Below, piece after piece: positions 46,327-54,581 of a stretch of 64,000 bases of DNA (position 1 is the first letter of the stretch; every line of letters begins with the position of its first letter). Below the pieces are notes generated by a model. The model saw nothing but the letters and a program-made list of their open reading frames with translations. It had not been told where the DNA came from and did no database searches. The DNA lies in the NCBI RefSeq assembly GCF_001995215.1, contig NZ_MUXN01000025.1, positions 186,001 through 250,000 of the forward strand. The letters are read 5' to 3'. The DNA comes from Amycolatopsis azurea DSM 43854. Its GTDB lineage: Bacteria; Actinomycetota; Actinomycetes; Mycobacteriales; Pseudonocardiaceae. Position numbers and translations under genes: made by a program.

Positions 46327-48507
46327 ATGCGGACCCTGCCTCTTCTCGGCGCCGCGGCGTTGGCCGTGGCGGCGACCACGGTGGTACCGGTGTCGTCCGA
46401 CGCCGCGCCGCCGGACGCGACGTACACCATCACGGTCGACGCCAAGAAGTCGTTCAGCCCGACCACCGACACCCCGGCGAGTAGCTATGTCGACAAGGAC
46501 GGCACGTTCTACTTCCAGCAGGCGGCCGCGCTCTACGGCGCCGACCAGCCGCGCGAGTGGGACTTCTACAGCGGACGCGATTTCGACAGCTTCACCAAGA
46601 ACCCGATCAGCAAGGCGGTGAACCCGGCCAACTCCGCCGACCGCAACGACGACACGACCTGGCGCTGCAACAACAGCCCCACCGGCAAGGAATCCACGAA
46701 TCCGCCGGCCGGTTCGGGCTACTCGCAGCGGAACTTCTGCGACCTCGTCGGCACCTGGGTCGATCCGGACACCGGCGACTGGTACGGCCTGATCCACAAC
46801 GAGTTCACGCCCGAGCCATTCGGCGCGTACTCGTTCTCGCACTACGACGCGATCGACATGGCGGTGTCGAAGGACCAGGGCAAGACCTGGGCCATCAAGG
46901 ACCACGCGATCACTTCGCCCTACAGCACGAAACGCGGCGACACGGCGGCGTTCCCGCATCAGACGTTCGACTACGGCGACGGCGACCCGCGCCTGTTCGT
47001 CGACACCGCCTCCGGGTACTTCTACGTCTACTACGGTTCGCGCATCGTGCCGAAGGCCGGTGCAGGCGGCCCGATGACCGGGCTGGCGCACGTCGCCCGC
47101 TCGCCGATCTCGGCCAAGATGGCGACCGGTTCGTGGCAGAAGTGGTTCGACGGCGGCTGGTCCCAGCCCGGCGTCGGCGGCCGCGAGAGCAACATGGTCC
47201 CGGTGGCCGCCACGGGCGACACCGGCTACACGCCCGTCGCGGACGACTACGACCCGGCCAACACCGGCAACGTCAGCCAGCAGATCGCCGCGGGGCAGCT
47301 GCCGCGCAAATCCGATCTGTTCATCATGAACATCGCCTACAACGCGCATCTCGGGCTCTACATCGGCGCGCCGGAGGCCGTGGACAGCGTCGTCCCCCAG
47401 CGGTATTACGCGACCGACGATCTGACGACGCAGAAATGGCGGCTGATCGGCGACACCGGGAGCTACACCAACCAGTCCTGGTACCGCTGGTTCGTCGACG
47501 CCGCGAACAAGACGAACTCGACCATCATCGGCAAGCAGTTCCGGTCGTACTGCGCGGTGGCGTGTTCCGGCGGCGCGGGCGGCGAGTACACCACGCAGAC
47601 CATCACCTCGTCCACTCCCGCACCGTCTCCTGTGGACACTTCCCGCAAGTACCGCATCGGCCTCGGTGACGGCCGGGTTCTCGCGCAGGGCACCGGAAGC
47701 GCGACGACGTCCGTCGCGAGCACGACCGGCTCCGACCGTGAGGCGTGGCAGTTCTCCTCCGACGGCGACGGCTCGTACCGCGTCACCAACGCCGCGACGG
47801 GCCAGGCTCTCGGCGTCGACGCCGTACAGGCGGGCCGCGCGTGGGGCGCGAAGCCGACCGTGTCTTCTTCCACCACGGTCGGGCAGCAGTGGTTCGTCAT
47901 CCCGTCCACAGTGGACAAGGGAACCTTCCGGCTGGTGAACCGGTACAGCGGACTCGTGCTCGGCCTGTCCGGCAAGACGTCACGCCTCGCGGAGACCACA
48001 CCGCTGCGTTCCTGGACCGACAGCACCGGGAACGCCGTCGGCGGCGGGCGAACCGCGGCCGAGCAAACCCTGAAGTTCACCGACGCGGGCGCGGGCGCTC
48101 TCGAGGGCGTCCACACCCTGGCCGCGTCCGGCAAGAACCTCGACGACCCGGACTCGTCGACGTCGACCGGCACGCCGTTGGTCACCTGGGCGCCGAACCA
48201 GGGCGCGAACCAGAAGTGGCTGTTCACCAAGCAGTCCGACGGTTCCTACACCCTGACCAACACGCATTCGAAGCTGTGCGCCGACGTCGAGGGCGGAGCG
48301 ACCGGCGCGGGCGCGCGGGTCATCCAGTGGACGTGCACCGGCGGCCCCAACCAGCGCTGGACCGCGGCGAAACAGCCTGACGGGACCTACAAGATCACCA
48401 GTGTCCGCTCGGGCCTGCTCCTGACGACGGCGTCCACTTCGGACGGTGCCGCCGTGACGCAACGGGCCGACACCGGCTCCGCACTTCAGTTGTGGGCGAT
48501 CAAGTAG
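46327..48507 (+). CDS. Secreted protein with C-terminal ricin-type lectin repeats
   Basis: A 726-residue exported protein. A signal peptide (LPLLGAAALAVAATTVVPVSSDAA) is followed by a ~400-residue domain with sugar-hydrolase-like beta-propeller features (FYFQQAAALYG; GDPRLFVDTASGYFYVYYGS; Asp-rich loops), but no firm family. Two ricin B-type trefoils follow, marked by QxW-type repeats (AWQFSSDGDGSYRVTN; QQWFVIPS; QKWLFTKQSDGSYTLTN; QRWTAAKQPDGTYKITS). The lectin part probably binds a polysaccharide for the N-terminal domain to act on. GGAGAGA lies 6 nt before the ATG. A hairpin follows the stop. Confidence 0.88.
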   Translation: MRTLPLLGAAALAVAATTVVPVSSDAAPPDATYTITVDAKKSFSPTTDTPASSYVDKDGTFYFQQAAALYGADQPREWDFYSGRDFDSFTKNPISKAVNPANSADRNDDTTWRCNNSPTGKESTNPPAGSGYSQRNFCDLVGTWVDPDTGDWYGLIHNEFTPEPFGAYSFSHYDAIDMAVSKDQGKTWAIKDHAITSPYSTKRGDTAAFPHQTFDYGDGDPRLFVDTASGYFYVYYGSRIVPKAGAGGPMTGLAHVARSPISAKMATGSWQKWFDGGWSQPGVGGRESNMVPVAATGDTGYTPVADDYDPANTGNVSQQIAAGQLPRKSDLFIMNIAYNAHLGLYIGAPEAVDSVVPQRYYATDDLTTQKWRLIGDTGSYTNQSWYRWFVDAANKTNSTIIGKQFRSYCAVACSGGAGGEYTTQTITSSTPAPSPVDTSRKYRIGLGDGRVLAQGTGSATTSVASTTGSDREAWQFSSDGDGSYRVTNAATGQALGVDAVQAGRAWGAKPTVSSSTTVGQQWFVIPSTVDKGTFRLVNRYSGLVLGLSGKTSRLAETTPLRSWTDSTGNAVGGGRTAAEQTLKFTDAGAGALEGVHTLAASGKNLDDPDSSTSTGTPLVTWAPNQGANQKWLFTKQSDGSYTLTNTHSKLCADVEGGATGAGARVIQWTCTGGPNQRWTAAKQPDGTYKITSVRSGLLLTTASTSDGAAVTQRADTGSALQLWAIK

Positions 48508-48523
48508 TCCGCTTTTTCCTCGA

Positions 48524-48555
48524 GCGGCCCGCCCCTCGTTCGGGTGGCGGGCCGC
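48524..48555. terminator. Hairpin after the lectin gene
   Basis: A 10-bp GC stem (48524-48533 with 48546-48555) begins 17 bp after the stop codon. A short T-run (CTTTTTC) lies upstream of the stem on the plus strand, so the T-run would serve the opposite direction. Confidence 0.6.
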
Positions 48556-48671
48556 ACGGTTGCTTATGTGTGGCCCATCACACTCTCGATGCACGTCCAT
48601 GATCCGCAACCGTCTCCCCTAGTGAGAGCACATTCGGTGAAAAGCTCACCGAAGCGTGGAGGGAGAGCACC

Positions 48672-49337
48672 ATGAAGCACACTCGCATCATCCGCACCGC
48701 CACCATCACCGGCGTCGCCGCCGCACTGAGCCTCGGGGCCATCGTCCCCGCGCTGGCCGCCCCGGCAGGCGACCCCGTCACCACCGTCGCGGACCTCGAT
48801 GGTGACGGCGAGCTCGAAACCGTCACCGCGCAGCTGACCGGCGACAACGACCAGGTCATCTCCGCGACCGTGAACGGGACGTTCACCTCGATCCACCTCG
48901 GCGCCGACAGCTCCGTGCCGCTCGAGGCCCCGCGCGTCACCGACCTCAACGGCGACGGCCGCGCCGAACTCATCGTCACCCAGTCGGTGGGCGCCAACAC
49001 CACCTTCTTCACCGCGCTGCACTACGACGGCCGCAACCTCAGCCAGGTCGTCGACAACGACAGCAAGCCGCTGTCGGTCGCCGAAGGCGGTGGCGTCGCC
49101 GCCCACCTGGGCTACCAGTGCACTCCGCTCCAGGGCGGCGGCCGCACCTTCGAAACCGTCGCCGCCGAAGCCGACGACATCAGCGCCGACCCGCTGACCT
49201 ACAGCGGCACGCGCACCGTCTACACCCTGCGGGACGGCGCGCTGACGACGCAGAGCACCGTCGCGATCGACCACCGGCCGGTGACCGACCCGGCGCTGAG
49301 CACCGATGCCGCCAGCTGCGACCAGGCCGGCAGCTGA
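48672..49337 (+). CDS. Secreted FG-GAP/VCBS-like protein
   Basis: A 221-residue exported protein. A signal peptide (IIRTATITGVAAALSLGAIVPALAAPA) precedes two calcium-binding-like repeats, VADLDGDGELETVTAQ and VTDLNGDGRAELIVTQ, typical of FG-GAP/VCBS beta-propeller blades; too short for a full propeller. Two Cys (near residues 155 and 216) could form a disulfide. Function is unknown, perhaps binding or adhesion. GGAGGGAGAGCACC precedes the ATG. Confidence 0.87.
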   Translation: MKHTRIIRTATITGVAAALSLGAIVPALAAPAGDPVTTVADLDGDGELETVTAQLTGDNDQVISATVNGTFTSIHLGADSSVPLEAPRVTDLNGDGRAELIVTQSVGANTTFFTALHYDGRNLSQVVDNDSKPLSVAEGGGVAAHLGYQCTPLQGGGRTFETVAAEADDISADPLTYSGTRTVYTLRDGALTTQSTVAIDHRPVTDPALSTDAASCDQAGS

Positions 49338-49371
49338 CCGCGCGGCCGCTCTGGTCCGCCCTAGGCCCCAA

Positions 49372-49426
49372 GTTCGTGAAGGCCTCCTTCACTACCTTCA
49401 GGGTAGGCAAGGAGGCCTTCACGGAC
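49372..49426. repeat. Imperfect inverted repeat, family A variant
   Basis: Arms 49372-49396 and about 49402-49426 share the GTGAAGGCCTCC/GGAGGCCTTCAC core with family A but differ at a few positions near the loop. First of four palindromes between convergent genes. Confidence 0.85.
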
Positions 49427-49471
49427 AGGGCGATCACCTCGTTCACCACGGCAGCAACAGTCACAACGGAT

Positions 49472-49526
49472 GCGCGTGAAGGCCCCCTTCCCTCGGCTGA
49501 GTCGAGGGAAGGGGGCCTTCACGCGC
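49472..49526. repeat. Perfect 24-bp inverted repeat, GCGTGAAGGCCCCCTTCC type
   Basis: Arms 49472-49495 and 49503-49526 pair perfectly with a 7-nt loop. The GTGAAGG core links it to family A, but the stem sequence has diverged with compensating changes in both arms. Confidence 0.9.
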
Positions 49527-49555
49527 TAGTCGCAGCGGCCCCGTCAGGGGCAAAC

Positions 49556-49608
49556 GTTGCGAAAGCCACTTTCGCAACGTTGAAGGTTGCGAACGCCACT
49601 TTCGCAAC
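49556..49608. repeat. Tandem palindromes of family B (GTTGCGAAAG)
   Basis: Two 23-bp units (49556-49578 and 49586-49608) differ by one base. Each is a palindrome (10-bp arms, 3-nt loop) in unit 1; unit 2 carries a mismatch (GAACG). The core is that of 11143-11199. Confidence 0.88.
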
Positions 49609-49635
49609 CCACCTCTCGCGCCAGGTTCGAGCTCG

Positions 49636-49690
49636 GTCCGTGAAGGCCTCCTTGAGGGACTCTGGGTCCCTCAAGGAGGCCTTCACGGAC
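49636..49690. repeat. Perfect 25-bp inverted repeat, family A
   Basis: Arms 49636-49660 and 49666-49690 are identical to those at 30868-30922 and 37536-37591; loop of 5 nt. With the three preceding repeats it fills the 383-bp gap between convergent genes; no gene is seen there. Confidence 0.92.
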
Positions 49691-49720
49691 TTACGAAAAT
49701 CGACGGCCAGTAGCTGATGC

Positions 49721-50017
49721 CTACTTGGAGTAGGTCAGGCAATTCGCGGCGTGGTCACCTTCACCCGGTCCGACGCGGACACTCGAAGCGGTGCATTCCA
49801 AAGCGGAATTGTGCCGGCAATCGGTCCGAGAGCAGGCGCCCACCTGCGCGGTCACCCGATCGAGTCCGCCTTTGGTGTTGAGCGGGACGAACGTTCCGCA
49901 ATCGGCCGATCCGTTGCCGCCGCCCACCGTGATGGCGAAAGCGTGACAGCCGTCGTGGTTGTAGGAACAACCGCTGACCGTGCATTCGTGGACAGCGGGC
50001 ATTTCCGTGGTGGTCAT
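49721..50017 (-). CDS. Cys-rich DUF1540-like protein
   Basis: A 98-residue soluble protein with two similar halves, each with a cluster of four Cys (ECTVSGCSYNHDGCHAFAI...DCGTF and GACSRTDCRHNSALECTASSV...NCLTY). This spacing fits tandem DUF1540 domains, which are thought to bind metal. Function is unknown; such proteins are common in actinobacteria and firmicutes. The start at 50017 follows a GGAGT motif about 7 nt upstream. It faces the repeat-filled region downstream. Confidence 0.88.
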   Translation of the reverse strand: MTTTEMPAVHECTVSGCSYNHDGCHAFAITVGGGNGSADCGTFVPLNTKGGLDRVTAQVGACSRTDCRHNSALECTASSVRVGPGEGDHAANCLTYSK

Positions 50018-50101
50018 AACGACTCCTGTACTTCGTGGTGGTGGTGTCGTTCGGTATGACCAGGGTTACACCGCGCTCGGCACGCGGCAATTCGGGGAAA
50101 T

Positions 50102-51058
50102 TCATTCACGTCCGGCGAGCAGTCGTTCCAGCCACGATTCCCGTGCGGCGAGGCACGATCGGGCGACGGCGGATTCCGGTGCGATGTCGTAGAAACCGTG
50201 AAAGGCACCGCCCCAGACGTGCAGTTCCGCCTGTCCTCCGGCGGCCCAGATCGCGCTCGCGTAAGCCACGGCCTCGTCCCGGAACACCTCGACAGCGCCG
50301 ACGTCGATGAACGTCGGCGGCAATCCACTGAGGTCGGTCGCGCGTGCCGGGGCCGCGTACGGCGAGACGTCCGGCGTGCCCCGCCGCTCCCCCAGCACCA
50401 TCGTCCACGCCGTCAGATTGCTGGTGCGATCCCAGACGCCCACGCCGTCGTACTCCCGCGCCGACACGGTGTCGTTGCGGTCGTCGATCATCGGGCATTG
50501 GAGCATTTGCCCGAACAGCGCCGGCCCGCCCCGGTCCCGCGCCATCAGCGTGACCCCCGCGGCGAGGCCTCCGCCGCCGCTCCCACCGAAGATGACCAGC
50601 CGGTCCGGATCGAATCCCAGCTCGTCCGCGTGCGCGGCCATCCACTCCAGACCGGCGTAACAGTCCTCCACAGGCACCGGATGCGGATGCTCCGGCGCGC
50701 GGCGGAATTCGACGGTGACCGCGACAGCGTCGTACTTCATCGCCCACTCGACCAGCGGATACGCCGACGCGAACCGGTCGGCCATCACCATTCCGCCACC
50801 GTGGACGTGATAGATCCCCGGCCCGCCGCCGCGATGGTCCTCGCGCGCGATGACCGAGACCACGACCTCCGCGCCGCCGTACCCGGGGATCGTGTGATCG
50901 GTCCAGGTGACCGGGCGATCGCCGATCTGCTCTTCGATGGACGGGAACTTCATCGCCCGGTAGCGCTCCAACTGCTCCGCCGTCATGCCGACCGGGACAT
51001 GTCCCGCCAGCGCGGGCAGCACGGCGGCGAGTTCGGGATCGTATGCGGGCTCGACCAT
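50102..51058 (-). CDS. Alpha/beta hydrolase, HSL-type esterase
   Basis: A 318-residue esterase-like enzyme of the hormone-sensitive-lipase group. The oxyanion-hole motif HVHGGGMVMADR is present, with nucleophile elbow IFGGSGGGGLAAG (GxSxG), acid region DVGAVEVFRDE and His in GAFHGFYDIAP. The HGGG motif sets it apart from the hydrolase at 28922. No signal peptide. It lies 46 bp after the reductase gene on the same strand and may be the last gene of that operon. Substrate unknown. Confidence 0.9.
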   Translation of the reverse strand: MVEPAYDPELAAVLPALAGHVPVGMTAEQLERYRAMKFPSIEEQIGDRPVTWTDHTIPGYGGAEVVVSVIAREDHRGGGPGIYHVHGGGMVMADRFASAYPLVEWAMKYDAVAVTVEFRRAPEHPHPVPVEDCYAGLEWMAAHADELGFDPDRLVIFGGSGGGGLAAGVTLMARDRGGPALFGQMLQCPMIDDRNDTVSAREYDGVGVWDRTSNLTAWTMVLGERRGTPDVSPYAAPARATDLSGLPPTFIDVGAVEVFRDEAVAYASAIWAAGGQAELHVWGGAFHGFYDIAPESAVARSCLAARESWLERLLAGRE

Positions 51059-51104
51059 CGCGCGAGCCTAGCCACCGGTCGCCGACAACTCGTATACGAC
51101 GGGG

Positions 51105-52013
51105 TCAGAGGTCGAGGTCGAGCCGCGAAGACGCACGCGAGACACAGCAGTACATGCGCCCGGGCGCCGCGCCGATGTCGTCGCGATGCTCGGGTTCGCC
51201 ACCGACGACGCCGATCTCGCAGCTGCCGCATACGCCTTCCCGGCAACCGGACTGGACCGGGAAACCCGCGTGGCGCAAGGCATCCAAGAGGGACTCTTCC
51301 GCGGCGACGGCCACCGTCCGTCCTGATCGGACACAGTTCACCTCGAAAGGCTCATTGGGCGCGAATTCCTTGGCCACCGGCTGGAAACGCTCAAGGTGCA
51401 GGCCCTGCGCGGGAAACGCCGCCTCGGCCGCGTCGAGCATCGAAGCGGGACCACAGCAGTAAACCAGCGCCTGCGGACCGAGTCCGGCCGCCAGTGCGGC
51501 GAAATCGGGCCTGCCGTGTTCGTCGGTGGCGTGGACGCGCACCCGGTCGCCGTGGGTGGCCCGGAGTTCGGCGGCGAACGGCATGGCGGCCAGAGACCTG
51601 CCGACGTACACCAACCTGGCCGAAGCACCCGACGCGACCGCGGCCGCCAGCATCGGCATCATCGGCGTGATCCCGATCCCGCCCGCGAGGAACAGGTACT
51701 CCGGCGCGGACAGCAAGGGAAAGTTGTTGCGCGGCAAGGAGACTTCAAGGCTTCGGCCCGCGCGCAGGAACAGGTGGATGTACTCCGATCCGCCTCGGCT
51801 GAGCCTGTCGTGCCGGACGGCGACCCGGTAGCTGCCGCGATCGGCCGGGTCCCCGCACAGCGAATACTGCCTGGTCAGCCAGTTCGGCAACGCCAGATCG
51901 ATGTGCGCGCCCGGCTCCCAGGGGGCCAGCGGGCCCTCGGCGCCGCGCAGGACGAGGGAGACGGTGCCCTCGGCGACCGGTTCGACACGGTCGAGAATGG
52001 TCTGCTGCATCAA
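51105..52013 (-). CDS. Ferredoxin reductase-type oxidoreductase (phthalate dioxygenase reductase-like)
   Basis: A 302-residue electron-transfer protein. It has an FMN/FAD-binding barrel (TRQYSLCGDPADRGSYRVAV, RxYS), an NAD-binding domain (LFLAGGIGITPMMPML; VYCCGPASML) and a C-terminal plant-type [2Fe-2S] ferredoxin (GCREGVCGSCEIGVVGG ... MYCCVSRA; four Cys in CX4CX2C...C). The order matches reductases of Rieske oxygenases and vanillate demethylase (VanB type, unrelated to glycopeptide VanB). No oxygenase gene lies beside it. Spaced 10 bp after the PPOX-type gene; they form an operon likely controlled by the divergent TetR regulator. Confidence 0.93.
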   Translation of the reverse strand: MMQQTILDRVEPVAEGTVSLVLRGAEGPLAPWEPGAHIDLALPNWLTRQYSLCGDPADRGSYRVAVRHDRLSRGGSEYIHLFLRAGRSLEVSLPRNNFPLLSAPEYLFLAGGIGITPMMPMLAAAVASGASARLVYVGRSLAAMPFAAELRATHGDRVRVHATDEHGRPDFAALAAGLGPQALVYCCGPASMLDAAEAAFPAQGLHLERFQPVAKEFAPNEPFEVNCVRSGRTVAVAAEESLLDALRHAGFPVQSGCREGVCGSCEIGVVGGEPEHRDDIGAAPGRMYCCVSRASSRLDLDL

Positions 52014-52023
52014 CGAAATCCCC

Positions 52024-52665
52024 TCAGTACAGCTGCCGGTAGCTGGTTTCGAGCATGTCCTCCAGCACCGACGGATCGAGGTCGAGGCCCATCTGCTCGG
52101 TGGCGATCTCGCCCGCGGACGGCAGTTCGTCCGCCAGCGCCTGGCTCGCCGGATCCCAGAGCCGGGACCGGACCAGCGCGCGCCCGCAGTGGAAGAACGT
52201 CTCGGCGACCTCCACGATGATCGCCAGTTCCGCCTCCTTGCCTTCGGTGCGCATCCGGGCGAGGACGTCCGGCTCGTCGGTGGGATACGCGTGACCGTTG
52301 ACCCGGAACACCTCCCGCATGCCGGGGACCACGAACATCAGCCCGATCCCGTCGTTCTCGGCGAGGTTGCGGAACGAGTCGGCGAGTTTGTTGCCGGGCC
52401 GGTCGGGGATGGCGAGGGTGCGCTCGTCGAGCACCTTGACGAAGCCCGGGTAGTCGCCGCGCGGCGAGCAGTCGGGCAGGCCGGTCGCGTCCGCCGTCGC
52501 CATCGCCACGAACGGCGAATGGGCGATGAACCGGTGGCCGTGCCTGTCGACGCGGTCGTGGACCTTGGCCTTGATCATCGCCTCCGGCTCCCCGAGCCGG
52601 GCGCGGACCTCCTCGTACGAGAGCCGGCGCGGACGCGTCTCATTGGCGAGATAACTGCTGGTCAT
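52024..52665 (-). CDS. PPOX-class flavin-dependent protein (MSMEG_1061-like)
   Basis: A 213-residue split-barrel flavoprotein of the pyridoxamine-phosphate-oxidase-like superfamily. FIAHSPFVAMATADATGLPDCSPRGDYPGFVKVLDERTLAIPDRPGNKLADSFRNL is the conserved FMN-binding core, followed by a redox-type C-terminus (FFHCGRALVRSRLWDP). Family members bind FMN or F420; the substrate is unknown. First gene of the operon with the ferredoxin reductase, divergent from the TetR gene, with a palindromic operator 4 bp upstream of its start. Confidence 0.9.
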   Translation of the reverse strand: MTSSYLANETRPRRLSYEEVRARLGEPEAMIKAKVHDRVDRHGHRFIAHSPFVAMATADATGLPDCSPRGDYPGFVKVLDERTLAIPDRPGNKLADSFRNLAENDGIGLMFVVPGMREVFRVNGHAYPTDEPDVLARMRTEGKEAELAIIVEVAETFFHCGRALVRSRLWDPASQALADELPSAGEIATEQMGLDLDPSVLEDMLETSYRQLY

Positions 52666-52668
52666 GAC

Positions 52669-52686
52669 ACAATTATGAGCAATTGT
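52669..52686. promoter_or_regulatory. Palindromic operator ACAATT-N6-AATTGT
   Basis: Six-base arms at 52669-52674 and 52681-52686 lie in the short AT-rich space between the divergent PPOX and TetR genes. The position 4 bp from the PPOX start codon fits a TetR operator overlapping its promoter. Confidence 0.7.
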
Positions 52687-52733
52687 TCAGCCTGACCGCT
52701 ACTCGCTTTCAGGCCGCTTCACTCAGGAGTGCC

Positions 52734-53366
52734 ATGACGTCGGACCAGCGCCGCATCCAGCCACGTAAACAGCCGCGTCAGGTCCGGGCCGAGCTGACCC
52801 GGCAGCGCATCCTCACCGCCGCTGCTCACATTTTCGCCGAGTACGGGTACGCCGCGGGGACGACGAACCGGATCGCCGAACGGGCCCACGTCTCGATCGG
52901 TTCGCTGTACCAGTACTACCCGAACAAGGACGCGATCCTGGCCGAACTGCTGACCCGTCACCTCGACGGCGATCGGGGCACCGCGACGCTCCGCCGATAC
53001 AAAGAGGGCCGATACAAGGAGTCGCCCGAACCGCTGGAGACCATCATCAGGGACTTCGTGCGCACGGTGATCGACAACCACCTCGACGATCCGCAGCTGC
53101 TGCGGATCATGATCGAGCAGGCGCCGCGCTCCGGCGAAATACTGGAGCGGGTCACCCGGGTGAAGTGGGAGATGATCGACGACCTGCTCGATCTGCTCAA
53201 CGCTCATCCCGAAGTCCGTGTCCAGGACAAGGACACCGCTGCCCGGCTCGTCACGTCGACCGTGGAGCTGACCGTGCACCAGCTCATCGCCGCGCCCGAC
53301 TCCATCGACCTCACGCGGCTCGAGAACGAACTCGTGGCGATGATCACCGGATACCTCCGCGCCTGA
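52734..53366 (+). CDS. TetR-family transcriptional regulator
   Basis: A 210-residue regulator. The N-terminal helix-turn-helix is strong: TRQRILTAAAHIFAEYGYAAGTTNRIAERAHVSIGSLYQYYPNKDAILAELL. The C-terminal part (DFVRTVIDNHLDDPQLLRIMIEQAPRSGEILERV) resembles ligand-binding domains of TetR_C_AcrR-type proteins. The ATG at 52734 follows CAGGAG. Divergent from the PPOX-reductase-hydrolase genes with a palindrome between, so it most likely represses them. Confidence 0.93.
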   Translation: MTSDQRRIQPRKQPRQVRAELTRQRILTAAAHIFAEYGYAAGTTNRIAERAHVSIGSLYQYYPNKDAILAELLTRHLDGDRGTATLRRYKEGRYKESPEPLETIIRDFVRTVIDNHLDDPQLLRIMIEQAPRSGEILERVTRVKWEMIDDLLDLLNAHPEVRVQDKDTAARLVTSTVELTVHQLIAAPDSIDLTRLENELVAMITGYLRA

Positions 53367-53407
53367 TTTTTTGGGGTTGACCAGGCGCTGAGCGGGTACC
53401 CACCAGT

Positions 53408-53641
53408 GTGATCGGAGCAGAGAACAGGATGCGCGGCCTCGCCGCTCGCTGGCAGCGGCGAGGCGGCACGCTCGCGTTGGCCTGGACGTTGATCACCCTC
53501 GGCCTGGTCGCCATGCTGTGGGTGTCGGATTTCCGGGCGTGGCCGGTGTATCTGACAGCGGCGCCGGGTGCCGTCGTCTCGGTTCTGCTGTGGATCGGCG
53601 TCGCGCGCGCCCGCCGCCGGCCTAGTTCGTCGAGCGAGTAG
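53408..53641 (+). CDS. Small two-helix membrane protein
   Basis: A 77-residue protein with two hydrophobic segments (TLALAWTLITLGLVAMLWV; VYLTAAPGAVVSVLLWIGVA) and basic ends. No family recognised. GTG 53408 or ATG 53429 may be the start. Its last 20 bp overlap the convergent SDR gene. Confidence 0.65.
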   Translation: MIGAENRMRGLAARWQRRGGTLALAWTLITLGLVAMLWVSDFRAWPVYLTAAPGAVVSVLLWIGVARARRRPSSSSE

Positions 53642-54437
53642 CGAGTTCGTCGAACTCGCGGTCCGGCAGTGTCCTGTTGAGTTCGAGCAGTTTCTCGGCG
53701 AGGTGGCCGACGGCGTATCGCGTTTCCGGGCGATCGGACTCGATGGCACGGCGGATGGCGTCCACGACCACACTGGGATCGGAGCCGTCACTGAGTCCCG
53801 TTTCCCCCTGCCGCGCCATGGCTTCCGCCATCGCCCCGTACGCGCCGCCGCCGGAGATCTCCCGCAGCTGCGCGGACGTCCGGTCTTCGAACTCGGTCTT
53901 GATGATGCCCGGCTGGATGATCACGACGTCGATGCCGAACGGCCGGACCTCCATGCGAAGCGTGTCGGAGAACGCTTCGAGCGCGTGCTTCGACGCGTAG
54001 TACCAAGCGCCGAGCGGCAAGGCGATCTCGCCGCCGATCGACGAGACGTTGACGATCGTGCCGGACCGCCGCGCCCGCATGGCGGGCAGGACGAGCTGGA
54101 CCAGCCGCGCCGGCGCGAGAAGGTTGACTTCGAGCTGGTCGCGCGCGCTGTCGAGCGGGACGTCCTCGATGGCGCCGTGCAGGACGGTCCCGGCGTTGTT
54201 GACCAGGACGTCGATCCGCTGCTGCTCGTCGAGAACGGTGCCGACCGCGCGACGGAGATCGCCCTCGTCCCGGGCGTCCATCTTCAGCGGACGACCGCCC
54301 GCCTCGCGAAGGTCGTCCATCTTCTCCACGCGCCTCGCGGCGCCGTAGACCGTGTGTCCGGCGCTCAGCAGCTCCAGCGCGGTGGCGTGGCCGATCCCCG
54401 ACGAAGCGCCGGTGACCAGGCAGACCTTGGTCGTCAT
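53622..54437 (-). CDS. Short-chain dehydrogenase/reductase
   Basis: A 271-residue classical SDR oxidoreductase. Cofactor motif TGASSGIG (residues 9-16) with Arg in RRVEKM suggesting NADP preference, NNAGT, the catalytic Ser region NVSSIGGEIALPLGAWYYASKHALEAFS (Ser, Tyr, Lys of YxxxK). The substrate is unknown. The ATG at 54437 (MTTKVCLVTG) is the natural SDR start; the longer upstream frame runs into the HTH gene. Convergent overlap of 20 bp with the small membrane-protein gene. Confidence 0.93.
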   Translation of the reverse strand: MTTKVCLVTGASSGIGHATALELLSAGHTVYGAARRVEKMDDLREAGGRPLKMDARDEGDLRRAVGTVLDEQQRIDVLVNNAGTVLHGAIEDVPLDSARDQLEVNLLAPARLVQLVLPAMRARRSGTIVNVSSIGGEIALPLGAWYYASKHALEAFSDTLRMEVRPFGIDVVIIQPGIIKTEFEDRTSAQLREISGGGAYGAMAEAMARQGETGLSDGSDPSVVVDAIRRAIESDRPETRYAVGHLAEKLLELNRTLPDREFDELATRSTN

Positions 54438-54581
54438 TCCGTGTGCACCTCCCGATCTCTTCGCCGTCCACGAAACACCGGATTTCCCTACGCGGCAACG
54501 CAGATTCGCGGTAAGTCCAGGTGAAAGGCATACAATCGATGCAATGACCATGGAGCTGAATGCACCGGGACTGGAGGACGG

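Noticed and set aside
49338..49720. Cluster of four palindromes considered as a CRISPR array.
   Set aside because: The units differ in sequence and length, are themselves palindromes, and lack regular spacers of constant size; no cas gene is nearby.
51105..52013. Possible confusion of the VanB-type reductase (vanillate demethylase reductase) with glycopeptide resistance VanB.
   Set aside because: It is a flavin/NAD/2Fe-2S oxidoreductase, not a ligase; the shared name is accidental.
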